Of a stretch of DNA of 64,000 bases, positions 37,558 through 44,866 are shown piece by piece. The translations under genes and the position numbers were made by a program. Source of the stretch: Rubripirellula reticaptiva (GTDB taxonomy: Bacteria; Planctomycetota; Planctomycetia; Pirellulales; Pirellulaceae); the NCBI RefSeq assembly GCF_007860175.1, contig NZ_SJPX01000005.1, positions 682,001-746,000 on the forward strand, read 5' to 3'. Under the pieces are notes generated by a model. That model was not told where the DNA came from. It made no database searches and saw only the letters and a list, made by a program, of their open reading frames with translations. Position 1 is the stretch's first letter. Every line of letters begins with the position of its first letter.

Positions 37558-37986
37558 ATGTTGATTTCCGCTCGCGTGCATTACGCATCTCTTGCCTTGG
37601 TCGAATTGGCCGTCCGCAGCAGCCAATCGTCGCCGGTCACGGTGCGTGACATCACCGATCGTCACGGAGTGCCGGGACCGTTCTTGGTGCAAATCCTGCG
37701 CACGCTGCGTGCGTCGGGATGGGTGCAAAGTATTCGTGGCAGCCAAGGCGGGTACCGTTTGTCGGCCGAACCGTCGTCAATCACGTTGCTGGATATCGCC
37801 GAAGCCGTCGGTTGCAGCCAAGACTCGGCATGCAGTGTCGAGGGCAAGGCGACGGCCACTGACGAACGACTGCAAGAAGTTTGGGACGAAGCGGCCGAGG
37901 CATCGAGGAACGTACTGGCCGCCGTGACCCTGGCCGACATGGTCCAACGCAGCGTCGATGCCGACGCGTCGATGTTCTACATCTAA
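37558..37986 (+). CDS. Rrf2-family transcriptional regulator
   Basis: The 142-residue protein has the Rrf2 winged helix: ARVHYASLALVELAV, TVRDITDRHGVPGPFLVQILRTLRASGWVQSIRG and the wing SQGGYRLSAEPSSITLLDIAEAVG. It contains two cysteines five residues apart (VGCSQDSACS) in the region where IscR and NsrR bind their Fe-S cluster, but only two rather than three. It could still bind a cluster or act as a thiol sensor. Its position right after cysH suggests control of sulfate reduction, as with CymR or CysB-like functions elsewhere. Confidence 0.9.
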   Translation: MLISARVHYASLALVELAVRSSQSSPVTVRDITDRHGVPGPFLVQILRTLRASGWVQSIRGSQGGYRLSAEPSSITLLDIAEAVGCSQDSACSVEGKATATDERLQEVWDEAAEASRNVLAAVTLADMVQRSVDADASMFYI

Positions 37987-37995
37987 GGCGCCCGC

Positions 37996-38063
37996 GGCAA
38001 TCTCGCCTAGCTGGCAATCTCGCCCAGCCGGCAAACTCGCCCAGTCGGCAATCTCGCGACATC
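37996..38063. repeat. Four tandem 17-base repeats
   Basis: Copies start at 37996, 38013, 38030 and 38047, with the consensus GGCAATCTCGCCCAGCC. The first three are close to identical; the fourth diverges after GGCAATCTCGC. They lie between the rrf2 stop and the feo promoter. Function unknown; length variation between strains would be expected. Confidence 0.85.
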
Positions 38064-38118
38064 GTTCGGGTCCGCCCCATTTGATCGACCCGTTGCCGGG
38101 ATAGTCGTCTTCAATCAC

Positions 38119-38147
38119 TTGACAAACGGGATGAAAGCAGCGAAGAT
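38119..38147 (+). promoter_or_regulatory. Candidate promoter of the feo operon
   Basis: A perfect TTGACA (38119-38124) is followed after 17 bases by GAAGAT (38142-38147), a weak -10. The likely transcription start falls just before the Fur-box-like palindrome. Confidence 0.4.
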
Positions 38148-38155
38148 TGGCTTAC

Positions 38156-38170
38156 TGAGACTGATTCTCA
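38156..38170. promoter_or_regulatory. Fur-box-like operator upstream of feoA
   Basis: TGAGACTGATTCTCA matches the 7-1-7 Fur consensus (TGATAAT-n-ATTATCA) at 11 of 14 positions and is itself a perfect TGAGA/TCTCA inverted repeat. It overlaps the expected transcription start 17 bases before feoA, an ideal place for iron-dependent repression. Confidence 0.7.
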
Positions 38171-38186
38171 ATAAAGGAAACTTCCC

Positions 38187-38417
38187 TTGACGACTCTTGA
38201 CCAGCTGCTGCCCGGACAACGTGGTGAAATCGTTCGCATCGATGGTGCGGATGGAATTGCTTCCCGCCTTCGCGAAATGGGGTTCATCCCCGGCGAAGCG
38301 GTTGAGTATTTGCGTCGGGCGCCGCTAGGCGATCCGGTGAAGTGCTCGGTCCAGGGATGCCGAATCGCGGTCCGCAACGGTGAAGCTCGCCGTGTTTTCG
38401 TTCAGCCGATCGGCTGA
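38187..38417 (+). CDS. feoA: FeoA ferrous-iron transport accessory protein
   Basis: The 76-residue protein uses a TTG start at 38187 (MTTLDQLLPGQRGEIVRI). It is an SH3-like FeoA domain with LREMGFIPGEAVEYLRRAPLGDPVKCSVQGCRIAVRNGEARRVFV, the full family pattern. It is the first gene of feoA-feoB-(Cys-rich protein). FeoA binds the cytoplasmic part of FeoB and is needed for Fe(II) import. GGAAACTTCCC upstream does not look like a strong ribosome site. Confidence 0.93.
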   Translation: MTTLDQLLPGQRGEIVRIDGADGIASRLREMGFIPGEAVEYLRRAPLGDPVKCSVQGCRIAVRNGEARRVFVQPIG

Positions 38418-38464
38418 ATTTCTCCTTCACGAGCGCGGACGCCAATCTCGGCCGTGTAGTTTCT

Positions 38465-40693
38465 ATGGCAACTGCTCCGGACCGGATCAATGACCCGACC
38501 GTGGCGACATCACGTGTCGCATTGGTCGGCAACCCCAACACGGGCAAGAGCACGCTCTTCAACGCGCTTGCCGGCCTGAACGTCCGGACGGGCAATTACG
38601 CCGGCGTGACGATCGAAAAGAAAGTCGGCCGCTGCAATCTTGGGTCGCGAGTGATCGACTTGGTCGATTTGCCAGGCACCTATTCGATGGCACCTCGGTC
38701 ACCCGATGAATTGGTCGCGGTCGAAGTTTTAACCGGCGACCTTGAAAACGAACCTTCGGTCGAAGTGATCGTGTGCGTGGTCAACGCGGCCCAACTGAAA
38801 CGCAATTTGTTTTTGGTTAGCCAGTTGCTGGAACTCGGCAAGCCGACCATCGTCGCGCTCAACATGGTCGATTCTCTGCAGTCGCATGGAATCACGATCG
38901 ACGTCGAAAAGCTTTCGTCGCAACTTGGTGTCGACGTGATCCCGACATCGGCATCGAAGCGCCAGGGCGTCCCCGAATTGAAAGCGGCGATCGAAAAGCA
39001 CTTATCGCGTTCGGACGAGTCGACGCAGCGAGAAAAAACACTTCCGGCAAACTTCTATGAAGTCTGCGGCGAACTTCGCCAAGCCTTGCTTGACGGCGCT
39101 TGCACGACCGGCCCGGCGGCAACGGCCGAGCTGTCATTGCCCGACGATTACTTGATCCAGCGCATGTTGCTTGATCGCGGCGGCGAAGCCGAACGGCGCG
39201 TGATCCGGCGACTCGGTGGTGGGATTCTGCCCGCACTGATTTCGGCGCGCAAGAAACTAGCCGACCAAGTCGGCGATCCGGTCGACATGGAATGCAACGC
39301 GCGCTATGCGTGGGCGAATCAAAAACTTAGCGGTGTGATCGGACAAACGGGCCACGCGTCATCAAAAGTTACCGATCGTTTGGATGCCGTGTTGACGCAC
39401 CGCATCGGCGGATTGATTGGTTTCGTGTTGGTGATGCTGGCGATCTTTCAGTCGATCTATACGTTCTCGTCGATTCCGATGGACCTGATTGAAACCGCAA
39501 CCGGTTTTGTCGCAGGCATAGTCGAGTCGTGGATGGGACCGGGAATGTTGCGCAGCCTGCTGGTTGATGGCGTGATCGCCGGAGTCGGTGGTGTCTTAAT
39601 TTTCTTGCCCCAGATCGCACTGCTGTTTTTCTTCTTGGCGATTCTCGAAGACTGCGGTTACATGGCGCGAGCGGCGTTCTTGGTTGACCGAGTGATGACA
39701 TGGTTCGGACTGAGCGGTAAGTCGTTTCTGCCGATGATGAGCTCGTTCGCCTGCGCCGTGCCTGGCGTGATGGCAACACGGGTGATCGAGAACCGTCGCG
39801 ATCGGCTAGCCACGATCATGGTCGCGCCACTGATGAGCTGCAGTGCGCGGCTGCCGGTTTACTTGCTGTTGATTGGCGCGTTTGTGCCGACCACGGCCAT
39901 GCTTGGCGGATGGGTATCGATGCCGGCGATCGTCTTGATGGCGATGTACATGGTCGGCGTGCTGACAGCGATTCCGGTGGCCTGGATCTTGAAGAAGACG
40001 TTGCTGCGAGGCGAAGTCGCTCCATTCGTGATGGAACTTCCCGAATACAAAATTCCGGCACCCCGAGTGATTTTCTCGCGAGTTTGGGAAGCCAGTTTGG
40101 CATTCGTGATCCGCGCCGGCACGCTGATCTTTGCTGCTTCGATCGTGATCTGGTTCGCGGGCTATTGGCCGGGCGATCACACGCGACAGTACGAGCTAGA
40201 AACGCGATTGGAGTCGGTCGCAGAAGGCTCACCCGAAGCCGACGAATTGCAGTTGGCGCTGCAAACCGAGTCGGCGGCGTTACTCGAAGGCAGTCTGCTG
40301 GGCCGTGTCGGTCACACGATTGAACCCGCCGTCCGTCCACTCGGCTGGGACTGGAAAATCGGCGTCGGTGCGATCGCCAGCTTCCCGGCTCGCGAAGTCA
40401 TCATCGCAACCTTGGGCACGATCTATTCGCTCGGCGGCGACGCTGACGAAGAAGGACTTGCCGGTGCCATGCGAGCTTCAACGCATCCAGACGGTTCGCC
40501 CGTTTACACGATCCCGGTGGCGCTTTCGATCATGGTGTTCTTCGCCTTGTGTGCCCAGTGCGTTAGCACGTTGCTGGTGATTCGCCGCGAAACGAATAGC
40601 TGGTTTTGGCCAGCACTCAGTTTTACTTACATGACCGTTTTGGCTTATTTTGGCGCGATGGTAACCTACCAAGTAGGCACGCGTTTCTTTTAA
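38465..40693 (+). CDS. feoB: FeoB ferrous-iron transporter with GTPase domain
   Basis: The 742-residue protein starts with a G domain: G1 GNPNTGKS (22-29), G3 DLPGTYS, and G4 LNMVD. A guanine-dissociation-inhibitor-like helical region follows (to about 280). The membrane part has the two Gate motifs around LEDCGYMARAAFLVDRVM...SGKSFLPMMSSFACAVPG and the later FPAREVIIATLGTIYSLGG. It imports Fe(II) across the inner membrane. Lengths and motifs are normal. It is 47 bases after feoA and 12 bases before the small Cys-rich protein gene. Confidence 0.96.
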   Translation: MATAPDRINDPTVATSRVALVGNPNTGKSTLFNALAGLNVRTGNYAGVTIEKKVGRCNLGSRVIDLVDLPGTYSMAPRSPDELVAVEVLTGDLENEPSVEVIVCVVNAAQLKRNLFLVSQLLELGKPTIVALNMVDSLQSHGITIDVEKLSSQLGVDVIPTSASKRQGVPELKAAIEKHLSRSDESTQREKTLPANFYEVCGELRQALLDGACTTGPAATAELSLPDDYLIQRMLLDRGGEAERRVIRRLGGGILPALISARKKLADQVGDPVDMECNARYAWANQKLSGVIGQTGHASSKVTDRLDAVLTHRIGGLIGFVLVMLAIFQSIYTFSSIPMDLIETATGFVAGIVESWMGPGMLRSLLVDGVIAGVGGVLIFLPQIALLFFFLAILEDCGYMARAAFLVDRVMTWFGLSGKSFLPMMSSFACAVPGVMATRVIENRRDRLATIMVAPLMSCSARLPVYLLLIGAFVPTTAMLGGWVSMPAIVLMAMYMVGVLTAIPVAWILKKTLLRGEVAPFVMELPEYKIPAPRVIFSRVWEASLAFVIRAGTLIFAASIVIWFAGYWPGDHTRQYELETRLESVAEGSPEADELQLALQTESAALLEGSLLGRVGHTIEPAVRPLGWDWKIGVGAIASFPAREVIIATLGTIYSLGGDADEEGLAGAMRASTHPDGSPVYTIPVALSIMVFFALCAQCVSTLLVIRRETNSWFWPALSFTYMTVLAYFGAMVTYQVGTRFF

Positions 40694-40705
40694 GAGGTAC
40701 GGTCG

Positions 40706-40900
40706 ATGAATTGGCAAAACATCATCGCGACAGCAATCGTTGCGGTGGCATCACTATGGTTGTTGCGACGCGTCTATCGAACCATCTCGCGAGGCCTACG
40801 CAGCGGCTCCGGCAACGTCGGCGGCTGTGGCACGTGCAGCAAGAATCCCAACAACGTGGACGCCACCCCGCTGGTCAGCCTAGGCCGCAAAAAGCCCTAG
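40706..40900 (+). CDS. FeoB-associated Cys-rich membrane protein
   Basis: The 64-residue protein has one hydrophobic helix (IIATAIVAVASLWLLRRVY), a basic segment and a GGCGTCSK motif, then a short tail. This pattern (one membrane span followed by GCGxC) is the FeoB-associated Cys-rich family, often encoded right after feoB. It is thought to support Feo function in place of FeoC. The ribosome site AAGAGGTACGG lies just before the ATG. Confidence 0.85.
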   Translation: MNWQNIIATAIVAVASLWLLRRVYRTISRGLRSGSGNVGGCGTCSKNPNNVDATPLVSLGRKKP

Positions 40901-40938
40901 AGCAGACAGATCACCCAATGGCGAACGATATCGAGCAA

Positions 40939-41739
40939 TCAGAAACTGGGGTCGATCTTCTCGCCGCCGGCGATCGTAATCAAAGCGTCGAAGGTCGCTC
41001 GGTCGAAATCGTAACCAACCGGCCGAATTGCGCCGTCACCCATCAGCAGAATCGCTTTCTCAGATGGCTGCAGCATCGTGATCGCCTTGAACGCTTCATC
41101 AGCAGTGACGTTTATATTCGACGTCCAAATGACGCCTTGCTGTGGCAGTTGGATTGCCATCAAGGTGTTGGACAACCCGTCCGTAATGTCGCGAAACCGA
41201 ATCGTGGTGTTCGGCGTCGGTGGAAACATGCCGGCTGGATCCACGATGACGAATATCGCGGTGTCGCCGGGTGTTCCATTGACGACCTGAAACGCTTCCG
41301 GGGCAACGATCGAGACTTGTTCGTTGACCGGGCTATTCCACATCACATCATTGTTGTAGCTCTCCCACTGCGACTGGCCTTCGACGAACGGCGACAGCGC
41401 CAAACGCCAACCCAAACGTTCTTCACCGGCGGTGTTTTCAGTCACCGTGAAAGGAAGTTGCCTGTACGCCGAATGATAGTTGTGCATGCCAAGTCCAATT
41501 TGTTTGACTTGGTTGGACGCGACCGCAGTTCGCGCAGCCTTGCGGGCCGCCTGCACCGCTGGCAATAGCAGGGCCAGCAGCACACCGCCGCACATCAGCA
41601 TCATCACAAAGGCGAGCCCCAGCACGATCACAATGACGGAGGTGCCATTCTTGCCACTCGGTGGTGACGCTTGCGGTGACACCGGCGGCATCGCATTGAC
41701 GCTAAGAGGATCTTGACCGGGTGGAGTGCCTTGCGACAT
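40939..41739 (-). CDS. DUF1559-type protein with single membrane anchor
   Basis: The frame opens at 41808, but the methionine at 41739 (MSQGTPPGQDPLSVN) is more likely. After a Pro-rich cytoplasmic part comes a membrane segment (VIVIVLGLAFVMMLMCGGVLLALLLPAVQAARKAAR). The typical DUF1559 block follows (ASNQVKQIGLGMHNYHSAYRQLPF), with the late FRDITDGLSNTLMAIQLPQ and ILLMGDGAIRPV. Most DUF1559 proteins start with a type IV pilin-like leader; here the LLPAVQAARKAAR helix is retained but the N-terminus is longer. The function of the family is not known; a surface or pseudopilin role is possible. Confidence 0.85.
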   Translation of the reverse strand: MSQGTPPGQDPLSVNAMPPVSPQASPPSGKNGTSVIVIVLGLAFVMMLMCGGVLLALLLPAVQAARKAARTAVASNQVKQIGLGMHNYHSAYRQLPFTVTENTAGEERLGWRLALSPFVEGQSQWESYNNDVMWNSPVNEQVSIVAPEAFQVVNGTPGDTAIFVIVDPAGMFPPTPNTTIRFRDITDGLSNTLMAIQLPQQGVIWTSNINVTADEAFKAITMLQPSEKAILLMGDGAIRPVGYDFDRATFDALITIAGGEKIDPSF

Positions 41740-41812
41740 GAACTTGGCCTCTTCGTTTGGGATTTGCAGTATTTGATATTTGCAGAGGTGCCCCGCCCTG
41801 CGGGCCAAAACC

Positions 41813-41882
41813 CAGCTATCCAGATTCAGCTATCCAGATTCAGCTATCCAGATTCGGCGATCAAGATCCAGCGATCAAGATC
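41813..41882. repeat. Five tandem 14-base repeats reaching into a stop codon
   Basis: Units of 14 bases start at 41813, 41827, 41841, 41855 and 41869. The first three are identical (CAGCTATCCAGATT); the last two are CGGCGATCAAGATC and CAGCGATCAAGATC. The final unit includes the stop codon (41875-41877) of the minus-strand gene that follows, so repeat slippage could alter that protein's last residues. Confidence 0.9.
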
Positions 41883-43230
41883 CTTCAACGAGACGTTTTT
41901 CGCTCATCATCCGATCAATCTTTTCTCGCGTCTTCTTACGCGGACCATCGTCATCGACGGGAAATCCGATGTCGCCGAGAATGAATCCGTACGTTGGATG
42001 CGTTTGCAGCGATCCGAATCCGGTTTCCGCCAAGTCAGCATTGTAAAGGACTGCGATGGTCGCCATGGCCACGTCACGAATTTCGGTGCGGATCAGTTTG
42101 CCGTCTGCGAACCCGGTTTCCGATGACGGGCGAGAATCGTCGAGCAGCGGCTGAACAAAAACAGCATGCTCGCGAGAACCAAACCGTGCGATCGCTTGCA
42201 GCGCCACCGCCAACGTTTCGGTCTCGTTAGCTTCGGTCAATGTCGCCACGGCAAGCGACAACGTATCTTCGACTTCCCAGGCCATTCCGGACAACAAGAC
42301 ATCGATTCGGTTCGACAAAGTCCCACGGATCATCCACCGCCCAAGCAGGGCACGGAACGATGGCAACAGTTGCGGGTTTTGGCGAATCTCGGTCGCACCG
42401 GTTTTCAGCAGCGTGCTCAGCACCACACTTTCAAATCCAGCCGTCACGGGAACTTTCGCATCCACGGTCGGCAAGACCAACGCAAAGGTGTCGGCACGCG
42501 AGGGGAACTTGCGTTCGACAAACACACGCTGCTGAACCGTCGCCATTGCTTTCTCAAGCGCGATCACGCGGTCGCGAGTCTCGCCTTCCATCGATGCGAT
42601 CAGCGCCGGGTGTGCTTCGGTCATTTCGATGAACAGTTCGCGAATCGTGCCATTGTCCCCCAGCATCGCGCGAATGACTTCCCACCCGTCAAAGTCGACT
42701 TCCTTGCCAGCCAAGAAATCTTTGATGCGAGTTTGCAGGTCACCGTCGGTCAGTTGCCGCACCACTTCACCGGCTCGCAAACGGACTTCCGCGTCGGTGG
42801 ATTGAGCTTGCAACTGTCGCAGCGGCTCGACCACGTCCATCCCCATCGCCATTAGTGCGGCGGCTGCTCGTTCGCGTTGGGCGAATTCGCCGGACGAAAG
42901 TTCTTCGACCAACTGATCCAGCTCGGCTTGTCGTTCTGGCGTCAGCGGCTTTGCTTGAGCAGCGACGTCTAGATTCTCAGCGTTTTGGTTCTCGGCGTCT
43001 GGTTCGCCCGCTTCGATTTCGGCGGTGGCGTCAAGTTGGTCGACCTGTTCCGCGTCCTGTTCCGCGTCCTGGTCCGCGTCCTGGTCCGCGTCCTGGTCCG
43101 CAGCCTGGTCCGCAGCCTGGTCCGCAGCCTGGTCCGCAACACATCGCGAAACCTGGGCCGTCAAGCCAATGACTTGCGACACGGCGAGGGATCCGGCAAG
43201 GAACCAGCTCGGGAAGAGATGTAGCGACAA
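41875..43230 (-). CDS. Secreted repeat protein with (A/D/E)DQ tract and helical HEAT-like body
   Basis: The 451-residue protein has a signal segment (FLAGSLAVSQVIGLTAQ). Residues 31-70 are a tandem tetrapeptide run of ADQA / DQDA / DAEQ type, encoded by a 12-base DNA repeat. The rest is alpha-helical and HEAT-like (LVEELSSGEFAQRERAAAALMAMG, DVVEPLRQLQAQSTDAEVRLRAGEVVRQL). It ends with a Lys/Arg-rich helix. I do not recognise a function. The stop codon lies in a 14-base tandem repeat. Confidence 0.72.
   Translation of the reverse strand: MSLHLFPSWFLAGSLAVSQVIGLTAQVSRCVADQAADQAADQAADQDADQDADQDAEQDAEQVDQLDATAEIEAGEPDAENQNAENLDVAAQAKPLTPERQAELDQLVEELSSGEFAQRERAAAALMAMGMDVVEPLRQLQAQSTDAEVRLRAGEVVRQLTDGDLQTRIKDFLAGKEVDFDGWEVIRAMLGDNGTIRELFIEMTEAHPALIASMEGETRDRVIALEKAMATVQQRVFVERKFPSRADTFALVLPTVDAKVPVTAGFESVVLSTLLKTGATEIRQNPQLLPSFRALLGRWMIRGTLSNRIDVLLSGMAWEVEDTLSLAVATLTEANETETLAVALQAIARFGSREHAVFVQPLLDDSRPSSETGFADGKLIRTEIRDVAMATIAVLYNADLAETGFGSLQTHPTYGFILGDIGFPVDDDGPRKKTREKIDRMMSEKRLVEGS
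43043..43139. repeat. Tandem 12-base coding repeat
   Basis: Seven to eight units of about 12 bases (consensus CCTGGTCCGCGT / CCTGGTCCGCAG) on the plus strand encode the (A/D)(D/E)Q(A/D) tract of the minus-strand protein. The repeat unit is a multiple of three, so copy-number change keeps the frame. Confidence 0.85.
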
Positions 43231-43427
43231 CCTGCGATCCTTTGAAGATTGGTCAAAGCCGTCATTCTACACCTGCCCAGTCCGTCGAGGAAAGCCAAAC
43301 CGGTTTTGGCAAGCTTTGCCGGTGTTGGCGGTCGCCGTGGCGGCTTAAAACAAACCGCCATCGAGACGGACGAAATCGGTTGTCAATTCGCTAGGTGGTG
43401 GCTAATCTTGAGTACTGACGCGGGCGA

Positions 43428-43496
43428 GATGTTTCGCCCAAACGCGTCCCTTTTAGGGATTTGCGGCCGATTGCAGCCTTTACCTGCTAAAGAGCC
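43428..43496 (+). promoter_or_regulatory. Structured leader resembling a SAM-II/SAM-V riboswitch
   Basis: Directly before the start of the transsulfuration gene at 43497 I see, in order, GATTTG, CCGATTGCA and GCTAAAGAG (43486-43494, overlapping the ribosome-site position). The SAM-II class has the same order of elements as I remember it (GAUUU...CCG..AUUGCA...GCUAAA). Competing hairpins are possible: CTTTA with TAAAG just before the ATG, GCAG with CTGC, and TCCCT with AGGGA. I could not build a convincing long P1 stem, so this is a candidate only. Confidence 0.35.
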
Positions 43497-44744
43497 ATGA
43501 CAACGAACATGACGATTGATCGTGATGCGGACCAAACGAGCCGCCCTTCTGACGCTTCGCGTCCTACATTTTCCCACCTCGGCTTGTCGACACAGTGCGT
43601 CCACAGCGGCGAACAACGCCAAAAGCCCGAGGGCGCGATAACCCAGCCCATCTTCACAGCCTCGACCTACACGTTTGCGTCGACCGCTGACCTGTTGCGA
43701 TTCGTCGAAGGCGAAGAGCAACGTGAAGAGTACGGTCGCTACGGCAGCCCGAACGAAAAGAGCGTCGAAGCCAAACTGGCCGCTCTCGATGGCGCCGAAG
43801 ATGCCATCCTGTATTCGTCCGGAATGGCGGCGATCGTCGGACTGTTGATGACGAAGCTGCAAAGCGGCGACGAAATCGTTTTCTTTGACCAGTGTTATCA
43901 CCGCAGCCGTGAATTCTGTTCCAAGCATTTGGCTCGGTTCGGTGTCGTCACGCATCAAGTTCCAACGGGCGACTTTGCCGCGATGGAAGCCTCGATCAAC
44001 GATCGCACCAAGTTGATCGTCAGCGAGTCGCCCACCAACCCGCACTTGACGTCGGTCGACTTGGAAAAGTTTGTCGCCATCGGCAAAGCCAACGAAGTTG
44101 AAACGTTGATCGATGCGACATTGGCAACGCCCTATAATTTGCGCCCAATCGATTACGGCGTGGACTACGTTTGGCATTCGGCGACGAAGTACTTAGGCGG
44201 TCACAATGACTTGCTAGCCGGATCGATTGCGGGCAGCCGTGAATTGCTGGATCCGGTTCGCAAGCTTCGCGGAGTGCTAGGAAGTGTCAATTCGGGACAC
44301 AACCTGTACTTGCTTGAGCGAGGTTTGAAGACGTTCGAGCTGAGAATGGAACGTCACAACAAGAATGGTTTAGCGATCGCTGAATTCTTAGAAGCTCATC
44401 CCCGAGTCGGCCGTGTTTATTACCCCGGCCTGAAGTCACATCCGTCGCACGAAATTGCTGCAGCGCAGATGCGAGGTTTCGGTGGCTTGATCACTTTCAC
44501 GGTGAAAGATGCTGACTGGAAAGAAACCTCGCGAGTCGTCGACGCGGCCCAGATCGCTCGCATCGCACCGAGTCTCGGCGGCGTCGAGTCGTTGATCGAG
44601 CAACCGTTAGTGATGAGCTACTACCATTGCTCGCCCGAAGAGCGAAAGCAGTTTGGCATCGATGACAACATGATCCGATTCTCTTGCGGCATCGAAAACA
44701 CCGACGATTTGATCGCAGACTTGAAGCAAGCACTCGAGGCATAG
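43497..44744 (+). CDS. Cystathionine gamma-synthase-like PLP enzyme
   Basis: The 415-residue protein belongs to the Cys/Met-metabolism PLP family. THCVHSG-type start (STQCVHSGEQRQKPEGAITQPIF), EYGRYGSPNEKSVEAKLAALDGAEDAILYSSGMAA (the YGRYG pattern is seen in plant-type cystathionine gamma-synthases), SESPTNPHL, and the PLP lysine in HSATKYLGGHNDL are all present. The reaction joins cysteine with an activated homoserine, but lyase or sulfhydrylase activity cannot be excluded. A riboswitch-like leader precedes it and a terminator follows it. A second family member is encoded downstream. Confidence 0.85.
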   Translation: MTTNMTIDRDADQTSRPSDASRPTFSHLGLSTQCVHSGEQRQKPEGAITQPIFTASTYTFASTADLLRFVEGEEQREEYGRYGSPNEKSVEAKLAALDGAEDAILYSSGMAAIVGLLMTKLQSGDEIVFFDQCYHRSREFCSKHLARFGVVTHQVPTGDFAAMEASINDRTKLIVSESPTNPHLTSVDLEKFVAIGKANEVETLIDATLATPYNLRPIDYGVDYVWHSATKYLGGHNDLLAGSIAGSRELLDPVRKLRGVLGSVNSGHNLYLLERGLKTFELRMERHNKNGLAIAEFLEAHPRVGRVYYPGLKSHPSHEIAAAQMRGFGGLITFTVKDADWKETSRVVDAAQIARIAPSLGGVESLIEQPLVMSYYHCSPEERKQFGIDDNMIRFSCGIENTDDLIADLKQALEA

Positions 44745-44812
44745 GTCTCGAGATTTTGCTTTCCGTTGGCTCAATCCGCTCTCTTGATGCTGTTCACTAG
44801 CGGTCCCATCAC

Positions 44813-44837
44813 CCGTAGCCACGCTACGGTTTCTTTT
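44813..44837 (+). terminator. Rho-independent terminator between the two transsulfuration genes
   Basis: CCGTAGC and GCTACGG form a perfect 7-base stem with a CAC loop, followed by TTTCTTTT. It separates the two genes, so the second must have its own promoter or depend on read-through. Confidence 0.75.
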
Positions 44838-44866
44838 CAAAACTCAGCCTCTAAACGGGACAAGTC

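Noticed and set aside
36751-37746. 331-residue frame antisense to cysH and rrf2
   Set aside because: It has no recognisable domain and covers two well-supported genes; it follows from codon bias in this GC-rich DNA.
37996-38063. CRISPR-like array
   Set aside because: The 17-base units are directly adjacent with no spacers.
41813-41882. CRISPR or origin iterons
   Set aside because: The units are contiguous, there are only five, and no Cas, Rep or DnaA-box context is seen.
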